Source: Amoebophrya sp. A120
Lineage: Eukaryota > Sar > Dinophyceae > Syndiniales > Amoebophryaceae
Length of the DNA stretch: 64,000 nucleotides
NCBI GenBank assembly: GCA_905178155.1
Contig: CAJINV010000003.1
Span: 9,617,979 to 9,681,978, forward strand
Reading direction: 5' to 3'
Positions within the stretch are counted from its first letter, which is position 1. Each line of letters begins with the position of its first letter. The position numbers were made by a program, and so were the translations under genes. This document shows positions 40,948-53,839 of the stretch, piece after piece. Below the pieces are notes generated by a model, which was given only the letters and a program-made list of their open reading frames with translations, did not search any database and had not been told where the DNA came from.

Positions 40948-43900
40948 TCAATTTATTCTTATATACTCCTTCGCATCTCGAGCGTTCAAATCGGCGGCGA
41001 GCTCCAAGAGCAGCATGCAGACCTCGGAATGCCCACCGATAGCGGCAAAGTGCAAGGGTGTTCTTCGCAGTCGATCGAGGAGATTTACATGCTATCACAG
41101 GAGAAACGAAATCTCATCAGTGGCATAGAGATTCGGCTGTGTGTAAGCAACGCAGTCGCTTCTTTGCATGAGAGAAATGAGTAAGCAGCTTTCTATTTCT
41201 TTTGCTTTTGCAGCGGGAGAGGCAGCAAACAGCCTCGAAGCTCTGCCCCATATCATACATTGGCGCGCTGTCTTGGAAGAATCCATCACGCCAAACCACT
41301 GCACAGCAGCAAGCTGCCGCGTTCTTCCCTCCTGCACTGTGCAAACGGGGCACAAGTTTGCTCAACACAAAAGTGGCGACGTCGAGTACTCGTTTCTCGT
41401 TTTATGCGTGTCAAAGTTTGAGTCGAGTCCGTGTGCGTCCGCAAGTGCACTGCACTAAATACAGAAAATGGTGAAAGAACGCAACCGAAAGACGACGCAT
41501 GTCGGACGGAATCGCTCTGGCGAGGGTTAAGCACGCTGATCATGCGCAACGCAGCGGGGCGCGGACCTCAATGCTCAATCTCAAATTCTGCAGCGCATAA
41601 AAACGGATACATCTGCTCCCCATTCCACTAGTCGGCACACAGCATCGACGTCATTGTTTGCAGTGGCGACCTAACAGATTCAGTGTGCCAAGTAACTCAG
41701 CGGCAGCCACGAGCGGTAGAGCCGCCATAGCAGATGGCCAATAGTAGCTGCATAGGGGAGGGGAGTATCTATTAGCTCACGGAGGTTCTTGTCTTGGAAA
41801 GGCCATTCGCAGGCATTCGAGGCAAAAAACAAAAATGGCCGCGATTCTTATACCCAACACGCCCTCGCGCCCCATTTTACTCTCTCACTCACGACGGGGC
41901 GGCGGCCGATGGGGGCCACGCCCAAAAGTTGCGGGCTCGCAGAATAAATGATCCACGGCCACAAACCATAGATCTGCCCGGGGCCCCACCCGAGGCGGGT
42001 CCCGCGCCGGGTCTATGTCGTCCGGATTACATCCCAGGCCTCGGCACGCTTCGCCTTTTTTGTTTCCGAGCTTTTGGGCGCCGCTTTTTCGGCCTCCCTT
42101 GGAACGTGGCCAAAGACGGCGCGGGCAGACCCCACCGTGCGAACCGCCTGACCTTTCCGTGCTGCCATCCTTTTGGCGCCTCCCCCCTGCGTACGTAGTT
42201 TTTCGCAGTCGGCGAGCCCCGGTTCTAGGTCCGCCAGGGCCAAAACCAAAGCGCACGGCGGGCTTTGGTGTTCAGAAGCCCGCGCAGCGTCAAACCGGCA
42301 GGACAGGCAGTTGAAGTTCGTGGCCTCACTACAAGCGGGGCAGGGCGGTAACGCGAGCGAGCAGGCAAATACAAAAGGAAAAGCCAGCGCGCCAAGTTCC
42401 GCTGCGCACCCGAGCAAACTCGGAAAGCAAAGCCGCTTACCCGAAACGCCGGCCACAAGCCGCGGCGCCTCAGCATCGCGCCTGCTGCTGAAGTGGGTGG
42501 CGGCGACATACACCGCGGTGGCGGGGGGAGTGCCCCACAACAAGACGAAGCCGGGCCACACTGGCCCTGGTGGGCCCGATACAAGGCGGTGGCGCTAGCG
42601 CGTCGCGCGATGACGCTTCGGACGACGCGACGAGGCGCCGCGCTAGGGTCTGAACGCTGCCCCCGTCGAAAACGCGCTGGCAGTGGGCCCATGTATGTAA
42701 TGAGTGCACTTCTCGACGCCCCGATTTATCCGCAATCCCCTTCTCCAGCCACTGGCCCGAGCCGTCCACTGGATTGGAATCCTGTCCGCCACGGGGTTCG
42801 TACCAAAAGGGGGCCCGCTCGCTTACACATAGCAGCCGCGCCAGCGGAAGTAGTGAGGTCGCGGCCGTCCCTCTACCAAAGCGCACGCAGTATCAATCTC
42901 GGCTGCCGGGCCGCAAGGGGGCCCTCCTTGCTGCGCGTCGCGCCCGGACGCCCAATGTTGTGCCGCATGGCCTGGCGCACAACATAGGCAGATCACGGCT
43001 ACAACTTTGCCGCCTCCCAACCTCAAACTCATCCCCCGCCCGTCCACTCAACAGGGCCGGGTCTGTGGGCATCCAAAATCGGCCCCGTAGCCCTCGCGCT
43101 GGCTTCAGTTTCTGGCGGGTGTTGCGCTTTTTGGTCTTTCCAGTCAAAACGCCGCAACCTTTGCGCCGTCCGCCGGCTGGAAAGTTGCCCGCCTGCGCTG
43201 GCGCTTATGCGGCCTTCTAGAGTATGTAGGCAACCAGAAATGGCGGCCGCACCATTAGGGCTCGCGGTTTTTTTTGTTAGCAATTTTTTAGCGCCCCTTT
43301 TTCGGCGCCCAAAACCGGCGGAATACGAGGCGGGGGTTGCCTCGAAAGAGCGCAACTTTTGTTGGCCCCCCTGCGCCGATTTATCTATCAAGCAGCAACC
43401 GACAAAAATTCGCCGGGCCCCCTTGCTATCAAAGCGTCGCCTGTTTGAAAGCAGAAGACTTCGCATGTGCGAAAACACTTCTGCCGCCCGCTTGAAAACT
43501 GCCAGCCGTTTCGCTGTCTAAGTGTCAAAAAGACCACCAGGTTAGAACGCTCGCGACCTTACTACATACGAAAGGACAGCACGTAGGCCAGCAATGTTGC
43601 TGGCAAACCAATCAAGGCAAATGCTCCGAAAAAACGCCGCCGGCGCCGTCTCTTTTCTTGCCCCCGCTACATAAAACGGCGAAGAAAGACGCGAAAGCGA
43701 AGCAGTAAGTACGTGCATTGCCGTGCAGCCGTTGTGGTCCGCAGAGTTCACACTCACGCCGTACAGATGCAGAAACTCCATAATGTCGTACCTTTGAAGT
43801 TTCAAATATAGTAGAGCGCTTGCAAAAAAGCGCACCGTCTCTGCCTTAAGACATGAAGTTCGCGGCAGTATTCATAAATATATGATCAAATTCAAAAACA

Positions 43901-44199
43901 AAAACAAGTCTGCAACCCAAAGCAGGCTTTTGGTTCGTCGCCTTACCTTTTGTTTTTCGTTGCAATTGTGAAAGGTATGTCCCCAGAGAGTGACTTTTGG
44001 TTTAGGTTGGCGCCCGTGCTATGCACTGTAAAGCGCCATGCCCCCCAAAAATTCTGAACCTTAGGCGAGCGCCGCGGAGAGGCGGAAGCGCGCACTTGCA
44101 TATACTTTGCACATGGTCGCGCGCACTGTTTCGCAAGCTCCGACCGAGGCATGTGAAAAATGTTTTACCTTTGCCTTTCAAAAACTTAAAGGCCGACAT
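40948..44199 (-). CDS. small ankyrin-repeat protein, five exons
   Basis: The proposed exons are 44,169-44,199, 43,947-44,094, 43,713-43,791, 41,611-41,670 and 40,948-41,091. They join in phase to 462 nt, 153 residues. Exons 3-5 carry the evidence: YDIMEFLHLYGVSVN, then DHNGCTAMH joined to VATANNDVDAVCRLVEWGAD, then LLDRLRRTPLHFAAIGGHSE and VCMLLLELAADLNARD. These are three ankyrin repeats with the expected G-TPLH-AA and LL--GAD-N positions, and two of them are split by introns. Exon 1 (MSAFKFLKGK) and the start of exon 2 (acceptor TGCAAG) are less certain; exon 2 contains GANLNQKSLSGDIPFTIATK, possibly a cryptic first repeat. Intron 3 (41,671-43,712) is about 2.0 kb and filled with GC-rich repeat, unlike the other introns (74-519 nt). 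Ankyrin repeats bind proteins; the partner is unknown. Confidence 0.75.
43215..43600 (+). repeat. dispersed GC-rich repeat, copy 4 (inside an intron)
   Basis: It shares ordered blocks with the copies near 1.0 kb and 12.0 kb, including GCCTCGAAAGAGCGCAACTT, GGCCCCCCTGCGCCG, GCTATCAAAGCG and TTAGAACGCTCG. It lies within intron 3 of the ankyrin gene, ending about 110 bp from exon 3, so this copy must be tolerated by splicing. Confidence 0.65.
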
Positions 44200-47100
44200 G
44201 TTTGCGCTTCCGCTATTGCTGCCTTTGCCTGCAAGCTCTCAACGATCTGAACGCCTCACCAAGTTGGTAGCGAACACATACACAGTGCCGGCGGGCACCG
44301 GGGCCACCCACAAAACCCGCAATCGCCCCGCGTACGTTTGCGGGGCGGTGGCGCCCAGGGTCGGCCTTCGTTCTCCTCGGTCCGCTAGGCGCTAGCGCAA
44401 CACGCTGAATTGGCAGGGCGGGAACGCGAACAAAATGGGGGGGGGGGTTCGCTGCAGACAGGGGCGCCCCGAACCGCGCGGGCAAAAGTAAGAGGGCCGG
44501 GGAGGCGGGGCCTGCCCCGCCCGGGCGACGGAAGGGCGCAGCGGCCCCGCCCCTTGTTTTTTTCCCCGCGAAGCCTCGCGCGGCGGGCGGGCGAGGTCTC
44601 CCCACCCAAGGGGCGGCAGAAGGCTTGCTGCCGGCGCCCCACCCTGCTGCGGCGCAGCTGCTCGCGCAAAGAATGCGAGGCCGGGCCGGCCTTCGCCGGC
44701 AGAATCGGCCTGCCTGTTGCGCGAGGGGCAGCTTGGCGCTCTGCGCGAAGGGCGGAGAGAATACCCAACAGGGCGCGCTCGCTGGCGATCCCGGAGGTCA
44801 GGGGAGGTCGCTCGCCAAATCCCTCCTACATGATGCAGGGGCGCCTCGCGCAGCATCGGGACGCGGGCGGGAGAGGTTGGCAATTTCCCTTTGCGGGTCT
44901 TCGGATTTTTTCGCCCGAGCACGGGGTGGGGGCGGAGAGGCCTCATCGCCGGGAGGGCAGACGGTCGGGTGGCGCAATCGGGGGCGCGCTCTTTTTCTTT
45001 GGCCGCCGCAAAGCCTCGCGCGGAGGGCGGGCGCCGCGGGGGGCGGCCGGCCGAAGGCGGCAGCGGCCCCCAAATAAGCGCAATCGCAGTCGGGGGAGGG
45101 CGCCACCGGGCGGGAGCTTCCACACCCAGCCCGCTCCCACTCTTCCGCTGACATTAGCCGTCGCCGTTTTTTGCGGGGTTTTCGCATTTTTTCGCCGCGC
45201 GACCGGGCCGGCCCGGATCCTCGAACGGTTTGGGGGGCGGAAGCGGGACCCACACGGAGCGTCCTACTCCCGCGGCCGAGCAGATCATGGGCTACCTAGC
45301 AGCAATGCTTTCGATCGACTTCTAACGCGGCCGAGCGCAAATCGTCTCCCCGCGCTGCCTGCAGGCCATTCATCGGTCGTTTTTGCGCAAGTTGCTGCCT
45401 TGCTGACGGGCGACTTCCTCGCCGCTTCCTTGTGCGGCATTTCGGAGATTCCCGTCGCCGCGCGGCTCCTTTAACTGGGACCGGAGGCCGCCACATGCGC
45501 GCTCCGTTTGCAAAACAATATCGCAGAATGCGCACTCCGGTTTCGTGAGCCACTGCGCGCTTGCATTTTGCTGCCAAACTACCGATCTACCCTACACGGA
45601 TGCGCCTCCGCATTCATACCCGGGGGCACGCGCTCGCCGACGCCCTGGCGCCGCTAAGAGTAGTAGAACTTTCCGGAGAGCATGTGGCACCAGACTCGCG
45701 ATGAAATGTTGCCGCGGATATCTTCTGTAGCACAACTTGGCAAGTGCTAGGTTCCCGGTATGGCACGAGTGCTCCAGCAGGGTCCTTTATCATGCGCAAA
45801 AGCTGCGCGCCCAGATGCAGACTGATAGTCACAAAGGCCCGGCCGTAAATGACAGAAGTACGTATCTCGTGTGGCCCTAATTTCGTCGCCCCGCATTTCG
45901 GTGCTTCAGACATTAGCACAACGACGGACACAAACCGCAGGCGGCCCGATTCGATTCGCGAACCCAGACTGCCCCGGCTCGGGGCTCATGATTTTAGGCC
46001 TCATCGGTTGAGGCCCGGTCCGTTTCAAACGATGCATGGCCATTGCCACCAAGTTAAGCTCCTGGGCCCGTCCGCCCGGGCAAGCATCACATGGCGAGGA
46101 ATTGCCACGTGCCCACGAGGCGGCTACGCCCTTCAAGCAGAGGCTACGGGGCGCGCAGCCGTTGTTTGCCACTGCTGTGCGCTCGCCTCTTACGCGGCGC
46201 CCTTTACCAATCTCACCACTTCAAGGCAGCCGCCCTTCTCCCACAGCATAGTGGTACAGCGGGGGCCCTGCAATGCCCCAACCTGCGCGCGCGCGCCATC
46301 TAGCGGCGGCCCGGCTTGCTGCCTTTTTGCCGCGGCAAGCGCCGCTCCTCCTGCGGCCCGGCGCGTCGCGCTGGGTGCGCGCCCTTTCTCCAAACCAGAC
46401 ACGACAAGGCAACAAGGGCGGGCCGGCTTTGGTAGTCGGCTAGCCCTGAAGCGCCTGGCTTGGCAGAACTCCGCAGGCCCAAGCAGCTGGCTTGGGCGGC
46501 GAGGGCAGCCAGACAGGCCGTCCTCTGGTAGAGGGGGCCCGATTTTGGGCGCGCGCTTTTCGGGAGATTCGCTTCGGCCGGGGAATACGGTAGCCCCGCC
46601 GAAGCCTCCGGCTCCAAATTGGCCCGCCCTAGCAAATTCTCCAACAACACGAGCCCGCCTCCCGAAGAGGACGCCGCAGGGGTCCTGCGGGGGCGGGCTT
46701 TAAAAAGCAATCGAGGGTCCTCGGCCGTTCGTCCACCCGACCTGCTCTGCTTGCCCCGAACGCACCCCCCCGCCGAGGCGGCCGAGAATCCTCCCCGCCG
46801 GGGTGGTCCCCGGGGAACCGCAGGAAGAACGCCGTGGAACATGGGGGCATTACCCCTCGGGGCCCCGGGACAGGGCACAAAGGGGGCCAACCCGCCGGGA
46901 AACATGGCCCCATGATAGAGGAAACGGGAATCCGCGAAAGGGCGGAGGGCCGCGAGGGCAGGCAGGGTAGTGTCCGTCGGGTGAACGGGCACCCCCCCCC
47001 GGCGGTGGGCCCCGGCAAGGGGGGGCCGAAGCCTGCGCGGGGCGAAGAGGCCCCCGGGAAACGAGCTGGCCCCGAGGACAGGGAGGATTTCTGCTGGGCG

Positions 47101-48044
47101 CTGCAGCCTCCGGGGAAAGAAGGCGCCCGCGGGCGCGCGGCGGCCCGCAAAAGGCCCCCGAGACACCGCGACGGCTGCCCCACCATATTTGTCCTCCGCG
47201 GGCGCGCTGCGCGCGTGCTTGCGCCTGCCTTCCCGTGATATGTATAGTCCCCGACCCGCCCGGCGTTCCCGGGCTGGCACAATAGTGCTTGGCGCCTTGG
47301 GCCGCCGGCCGTTCACGCCTCGTTTTTTTTTTGTTGCCCGGCCTGTCGGGCCGGTTGCGCCGCTGCGCGGCCTCGCGTATTCGTGGCAGGGCCCGGGCGC
47401 GCGACCCGCTTCGCTGCTAGAAATCCGGCCCGGGGCAAAGCTCAGACGCGATCGAAACACAGGCGGGGCGGCAGGCGGGCGGCGACGAAGGCAAAGCCCC
47501 CGTGCTCGCGTGCCGTGCCCGGCTGCCCTTCGGCACGATCGGGCGCCCGCCCGTTTAGAATTAGGCGCTTAGGCTTCGGCGCCGCGTTTGCAGCAGCACC
47601 GAGGCTACGGGGCGTGCCGCGTAGCTAGCCCCTTCCGATGCCGCGCGGGCGCGGCGCGCTGACTTCGGGGGCGAGCGCAGCGCGACGCTGCTGGACGGCC
47701 TCCTTGGCTGGCGGCCGGGCGGGGCCCCAAACAAACACTAGGCCTCGGGCACCCCGCGCGCCCAAGCGCTGCTGGCGGGGCAGATTCGCGCAGGTCATGC
47801 CCGCCTCCCCTGTGGCGTGTATCAACAATATCACTGCGGGTGGCCCTTGGCAACTCCCGGGAAACACAAAAAAAGGCCGCATGCCCCATATTTATTGGGG
47901 CCACAGCTTCGGCAGCGCGCGCTGCTTTGGCCGGCCAAAGAAACAGTCGAAAGGCGCGGCCGCCCCCGTCCGGCTCTTCCCAAAACACCAGAAAAGGGCC
48001 GCCCCGGGGAGTTGGGGCCGGCCCCGGGTGCGCGGGCGGGGCGC

Positions 48045-48102
48045 GCTTCCGAAGCTGCGCGCCCGGCTGGTGTGCTTCCGAAGCTGCGCGCCCGGCTGGT
48101 GT
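48045..48102. repeat. exact 29-bp tandem duplication
   Basis: Two identical 29-bp units starting GCTTCCGAAGCTGCGCGCCC lie at 48,045-48,073 and 48,074-48,102. Their exact identity in an otherwise diverged block suggests a recent event. Confidence 0.95.
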
Positions 48103-50640
48103 GCTGGGTGGCGCCGGTGGCTCCTGGCCAAGGAAGCCGGCCTGGAAGCACTTTCTCCAAGCGGGCGGCCCAACTGTCCAAGCCGCCCGGCAACTGCAAA
48201 CATGCGCTACGGGCGCGAAGAGCACGCAAGCCCTTTGCCTTCGCGAGGGGGGCGGGTGACTTGCTGAACGGCAGGCGTAGTCACATCGCCTTGAAGCCGA
48301 GGGGTGCCGCCGTGGCAGTTATTCCTCGGGGCGCGCTATCGTCCCAGCCGGAACACGCACAAACGCGCTATGCGGAAGATCAGCAGAGCAGCGCCCGGCC
48401 CGGGGCGCGGGCCCGACGAGCCACCACGGGCCAGTGGCTGCCCGTGCTGCGGCCATCATTCATCACTCGCCAAGCGGAGGCTGGCTTCTTAGTGGCACAC
48501 GCGAGACCACTCCACAATTTACCAGGCACGGTCCTTCTCGTTTCTCTGCAGGGTGCGCAGCTTCTGCGGTCCTCACCCTTTCAGTCTCCGAGTATAGAAC
48601 AACAGACCGCAGTGGACCCACTTGCCGCTTGCCGCTGTTTCGCCATGCGCGCGAACGGTTGCGCCGCGGCCCCGGCGTGCACGCGGCCGCGCCTTTGCTA
48701 TTTCGCCGGCCCCCACCTGGGGTTCCAACAATGCTCCACGCGCGAGGCCGCCTACGCGTAGCTGCGCGAGGGCCCCGTGCTGAATATTCGCCTGCGCGAG
48801 CGTGCATATCATGTTTAGGGGGCTGCGATGCTTGCTCGGCTGCCGGGGTGGCGCACGCCGCGAGCTAGCAAGCAAGCGACCAATGGAGGCCGGGCCGTCA
48901 GGGGTCGCGGAAGGCCTTCCGAGGGGGCGGGCGAAGCAGATCAGGGTGGAAGACCCCGCGCACTTAAGACGCGTGGGGCGCATGCGCCGCCGCGCGTTTT
49001 TGGTGCCCCACCAGCCCGGCCCGCTCGGCGCAAATGCGACGACTCCCCGGGGGGCCCGCGAAGACGGCGAGCCAACGCGAGGAGGGGCGCGCCGGTGCCG
49101 GCGCGAAATCGGGTCAACGGGCTGGCTGCGCTATCGGTTGGGCAAACGAAGCCGGCGCGGGTAGTAGCTCTCGGAAGCCTGGAACCCGTTTTCTCGCACC
49201 GCGGAAGAGCCGCGAAAGGCGAGCGCATCGGCCTACGAGGCGGGGCATTGAAAGTTTCCCGCCGGCATTTCCCGACACCAAATTCGCCTCCAACGAATAA
49301 CCTGCCCCCGGCGCAGCCAGACTCCTCGGGATGGCCACCGGCCAGGCCAGTAATAGGCCCGCCCAGGCTACGAACAGCCGCCCCCGGCGGGCTCAAAGCA
49401 GGCGTACCTGGGGCGACTGGGCAACATGGGGGAGCGCGCGCAATTCGGAGAGGCCCGGGCGGCTGCCCGGGCGTGACGAGACAGCCAGGGGCGCCGCCGC
49501 CCGGTGACTTTAGAAGACAAAACCACGAGCGCCACCGTGCGCGCGCTTCGATACCGGATCACGCCCCCTATTACACCCAATCCCAAGCCACGCCGCTTTC
49601 GCAAAAATAGCCCCGCTGGGCTTACAATTTTGGGACCCGGGGCGGCTTTCTTTTTATAATTCCGAGCAAATGCAACACTTCGCACGCCAAGAAGTCCGCG
49701 CGTGACGACCATCCACCAAGCCCCTGCACTGCCAACGCAGCGCTTCCGTGAGAGCCCGGCAAGCGCGGGCGGTCGGCTGCCGAAACTGGCGCCGCCGCCA
49801 AGGATGCGAAAGCATTCCGCCCGCCTTTTTGCGAAGGATGAAAATCTTAGCAACGCCCCGGGGCCCCGGAGTTCTAAAAATCGGCCTGCCGCTTTTGATT
49901 GGGCCTGCCCGGCGCGAGAGGCGCCCTCCCGGTGGGCAACCAATTTCCCAGAGCCGCCAGGCGCTCTCGCCTTCTGCGTTGGCCAGCGTTTTCGCCTTTG
50001 GTTCGTGCGGGGGTGGCGTGCGGGCTGGGGCTGGCAGGTTCCGCGGAGGCCTCTCAAGTGCCTCGCCTTCGGGGCCTTCACAATCTCACTCGAGAGCCCA
50101 AGCCGGCGGGCGTTCACGGAGTGCGCCTCTTCTGCATGCTCTTCTGCGTTGGCATTGTATGGCGCGGCGGGGGATGAAAATGGGGCGGGCACGTTTCGCA
50201 GGCACGCCCCGGAAGCTTGCAGGCGCTTTGGTCTGAAAGCACCTCCGGCTTCGTCGAGACTGCCGGCGGCGCTGCTGCCGGCATCGCCGAAGTCCGCTGC
50301 TGGCACGCTGCGCAACCCTTCGGCGCTAGTGTCGCAATGACAACGGCAAGCGGTTGGATTCGCGGCGGTGTGCTGTGGCATACGATGTCCCGGGCGTCTA
50401 TACTTGTAGAATCCAGCATCCGCTATGCGAAAGGACAACGCTCGCGCGCCATTGTTGAGTATAGAAAGACAAAGATGCAGCGCGGCCTCGCAATATATTT
50501 GTAACGCCAACCAATCGCGCCCGACGGCTGCCACGCAGAGCACTCCCAACCTGCGCGGCGCCGGCCTCTACCTAGCTAGGGCGGACCACATCGGTCGTGC
50601 GGGGGCGGGCTGGGGCTTTTTACTAACTACAGACCACAAA

Positions 50641-50668
50641 CGGCCCCGCCCCGCCCCGCCCCACCGCT
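50641..50668 (-). other. potential G-quadruplex
   Basis: The plus strand reads GGCCCCGCCCCGCCCCGCCC; the minus strand therefore has four G4 runs with one-base spacers, a canonical quadruplex pattern. Confidence 0.8.
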
Positions 50669-53600
50669 TCGCTTATTTGCTTGAGGGGCCCCCGCGAGCC
50701 GCCAGGGCGATTACAACAAACGCACGGGAGCTCCCAAGCCCGCCCCCACATCTAATGCGGGCCCGTCGCCACGCGGGGCACCTGCCCGAATGGCCACGGA
50801 GCCCATTCGCCCCAGGCAAAAAGCCCCCGGAAGCCCCCGGGGCAAGCGCCCGCCCGCCGTACCTTTGCCGCGCCCGCCGGAGCGGCGGCGCAGCGCGGGG
50901 GGCATCCGGGGTCGCGGCGCGGGCAGTCTTTCCTTTGCGAGCGCAGTGCCGAATCTCCGCCCCTTCGAGAAGGCATACGCGACCGGGGCCAAACACGCTG
51001 GGCGCCCGACGGAAGCGTCCGCGCGCCCACCCTGCCGGCAGCCTTGCGCCGTATTTCCCAAGGCCGGCCGACCGCGCACCCCCCCTGGCAGATTCAGGCC
51101 TGCGGCGTTCTGCGTAGCGGGGGCACCCCAAGCATTCCGCCAGGACTGGGCGCCCCCTCCAGGACAACAAACGACGCATGGGCCCCGGCGATCGGTTGTG
51201 GTGTATGCGCGCGCGCCAGTGGTCCTCGTGCCGAAGCGGCGTCCGCGCCCGGCGTTCTTTAGGTCGAAGGGCCGCAAGTACCGCCCCCCGCCGCGGCAAT
51301 GGGGCTGAAAGCGGTGGCGCCTCCATTGCTGGCCTGGGCTAGCGGGGTCGACGTATCCTCTTCTGCGCCGGCGCAGAGCGCGCCCCGGCCTGTTCGGGGG
51401 CCCTTTTCCAGGCGTGGCCCATGCGGAAACAGGGCAACGCCCCTTGCTCAAGGTATGGGGCCCCCCGCCCCCCCGCGGGGGCGGCCCGGGGTCGGCCGCG
51501 TTGCCTGCATGGGCGGGCGCCGCATCTCGGTGCGCCGGCTGCTTCTTGGCTTTGCCTCTCGGGGCGCGCGAGCTTGTGGCCGTTGCGCCGCGCAGGGCCG
51601 GGCCGCCGGCCGCGAATCAATCGCGGCCGCTTATGCGCCGCTTCCAAGCCTATCCTTCTGGCTGCGTGTTTTGATTGCGCCTGCCCTACCGCCATGGCGG
51701 CCGAAATTGCTCGCAGCAACCGCGGGCCAGCTCACCAACACACTAGGCTCCGCGAGACAAAATCCGCAGAGAGTGCCTCCGGGCGCCCGAATTCCAGAGG
51801 CCGAATCGTCGGGGCTATCGCAAGAAGCCGCCGCCGATGAAACATTCGTGGTCGGCGAGCGACATACCATGAGCGCCAATCAGCAAGACGCGACGCGCCG
51901 ACACGGCCAGCAAACGAAGCTCCCGAGTGTGGTAGCCAAATACAGAGCTCGCGCTTGCTTCTTTTTGTCCTGGCTGTGGTGCGGCGGCGTTTCCTCTGGG
52001 ATACCCGCTCCAGCATATTCATCAGAATGGTGCCTGTAAATATATTTATACTCTATTCGCTACTTCCTGCCGCCGTGGCCGTTTCGCCTTCTCCTTTTTA
52101 TCTTTGCAAACAGGTGCCCGATATACTAAGCACAGGCCGGGTGGGCGATCCCCCGCGCGCGAAACACGTAGAAAGACGGGGGCCGGCCGTGCGGGCCGCG
52201 GGGCGGCCTTTAGCCGCCAAGCAGCTGCCGATCATGCCTGTCTCCAACAAAAGCCACGAAAGGCATGGGGCCAGCCGGTGGCCAGGTTGGCGCCCGCAGG
52301 CGCTATACGGGGAAGGCTGCTTTCTCAGCGCAGGGCGGCATGCATGGGCTTGCTTGGCCGCTAAGCAAGGCAAGGCGGCGCTGCGAGGGGGGCAAAAGGG
52401 GTCGCACGGTGGGGGGAATGGCTCTGAGGTACTTACCGGGGAAACTAACAGGGCAGACTGGCCCGCGGTGTTGGAGGGCGAAAAGCCGGCCGCCGGGAAG
52501 ACGCCAGAATGGCCACCGCTGCCTGCCAGCAGGCCGGGCGGCCCGGGGTGCAAGCAAGCCGGCATACCAGCTAAGCCGCTCGCCCCAGCGGTGGCGCGCG
52601 CGCCTCGCGCTGGCAACAGGGTGCGCCGCGACGACCGCGCACCGGCGCCAACAGGGTGGGAAGGAGAAGCCGGGGCGGCGGGCGTAGCTGAAGCATTACG
52701 CGTCAAGGCCCGGAAGCCCGAAGCCTCGCCCGGGGACCCCGGACCGAGCGAGCACATGAGCCGGGCCCGCCGCACCACAGGGAGGCCTCGCGGCGCGCGC
52801 TGCACCTTGGCGAGGGCAGCGCAACACAGCTCCACCACTTGCGGACCACCGCGCGGGGATCGGCGGTGCCCTTGTAAGGGGTTGTCGATAGCGTGGGCGC
52901 CTTCGCCTGCGCGGCTGTCTTCCTGCGGCCGGCACCGGGCGCGCGGCCTTTCCCTCCGTCGCCTACAAATGCCATACGGGCCCCACGGGCTACAAGGCGG
53001 CCCCGCTGGCCGGGGGCTTCTTTTCGCGGCGGCGCGGCGAGCAGGGAATCTTTGGCGGGGGAAGGCTCGAAAAAGCTCCACCGGGCTGCCGCGCGGCGGC
53101 CGCCGCTTCGCCGGGCCGGGGCGGAATAGCAGGCCACTAAATGAGTGCCCCGAGAAAAGCAGGGCGCGAGCACGAAGGGCGTCGCTGGTGGAGGCATAGC
53201 ACGGGCCGCTTTGGGTTTGGGCCGGGGCCAAGGCAAGCAGGCGCGTTCGTTGGGACCTGCCCCCGAAAGAGCAGGCCCGCGCTTCGATCGGGAAGCAGCC
53301 CGGACTGCGAGTTTACCTGCGTCACCCCCCCCCTCTCGCACCCTCGTCCGATCCATTCTTGATCTTTCAATACCGCGGACCGACGCAATTGCATTCGAGC
53401 AAGATGGATCTCGGGCGCGACGGCTCGCTTCGCCCGCTCCCCGAACAAACCAGGCTGTTGCCGCGGGCGGAAATTTGAACCGGATGAACCGCAGGCCCCG
53501 GACTGCCGAAACGCGGCCCCGGGCTTCACACACCGCTACGACGCCCGCCGGCGCTGGGCGCCGGCTGCTGCGGTTTGGGCCGGGGGGGCAGAGCGGCCGG

Positions 53601-53796
53601 CAAGGCCCGCACCGGCCTCCGCTGCCCTGCGGACCCTGCGCAAGTGCAGGGCAGCGCGCCTTTCCACCGGGGGCCACCAAGAGCAGAAGCGCGACCCTTT
53701 TCGCCGGGTCTTCCACGCACCTCCTGCTCGCCCCCCCCGCCCCCGCGCCGCGCGGAGAAAACGCACGCCCGCCCCCGGTCCGCAAAGGCCTTCGTT

Positions 53797-53839
53797 TTTT
53801 CTGCGCGCGCAATTTGCTGCGAGTTGCGCGCGCAGAAAA
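53797..53839. repeat. perfect 16-bp-arm hairpin, 11-nt loop
   Basis: TTTTCTGCGCGCGCAA at 53,797-53,812 and its exact reverse complement at 53,824-53,839. Confidence 0.92.

Noticed and set aside
46300-47460. 386-codon minus-strand open frame
   Set aside because: Same low-complexity composition as other frames in the GC-rich block, with equally open frames on the plus strand.
49368-50549. 393-codon minus-strand open frame
   Set aside because: Low-complexity, no motif, and overlapped by plus-strand frames at 49,702-50,340.
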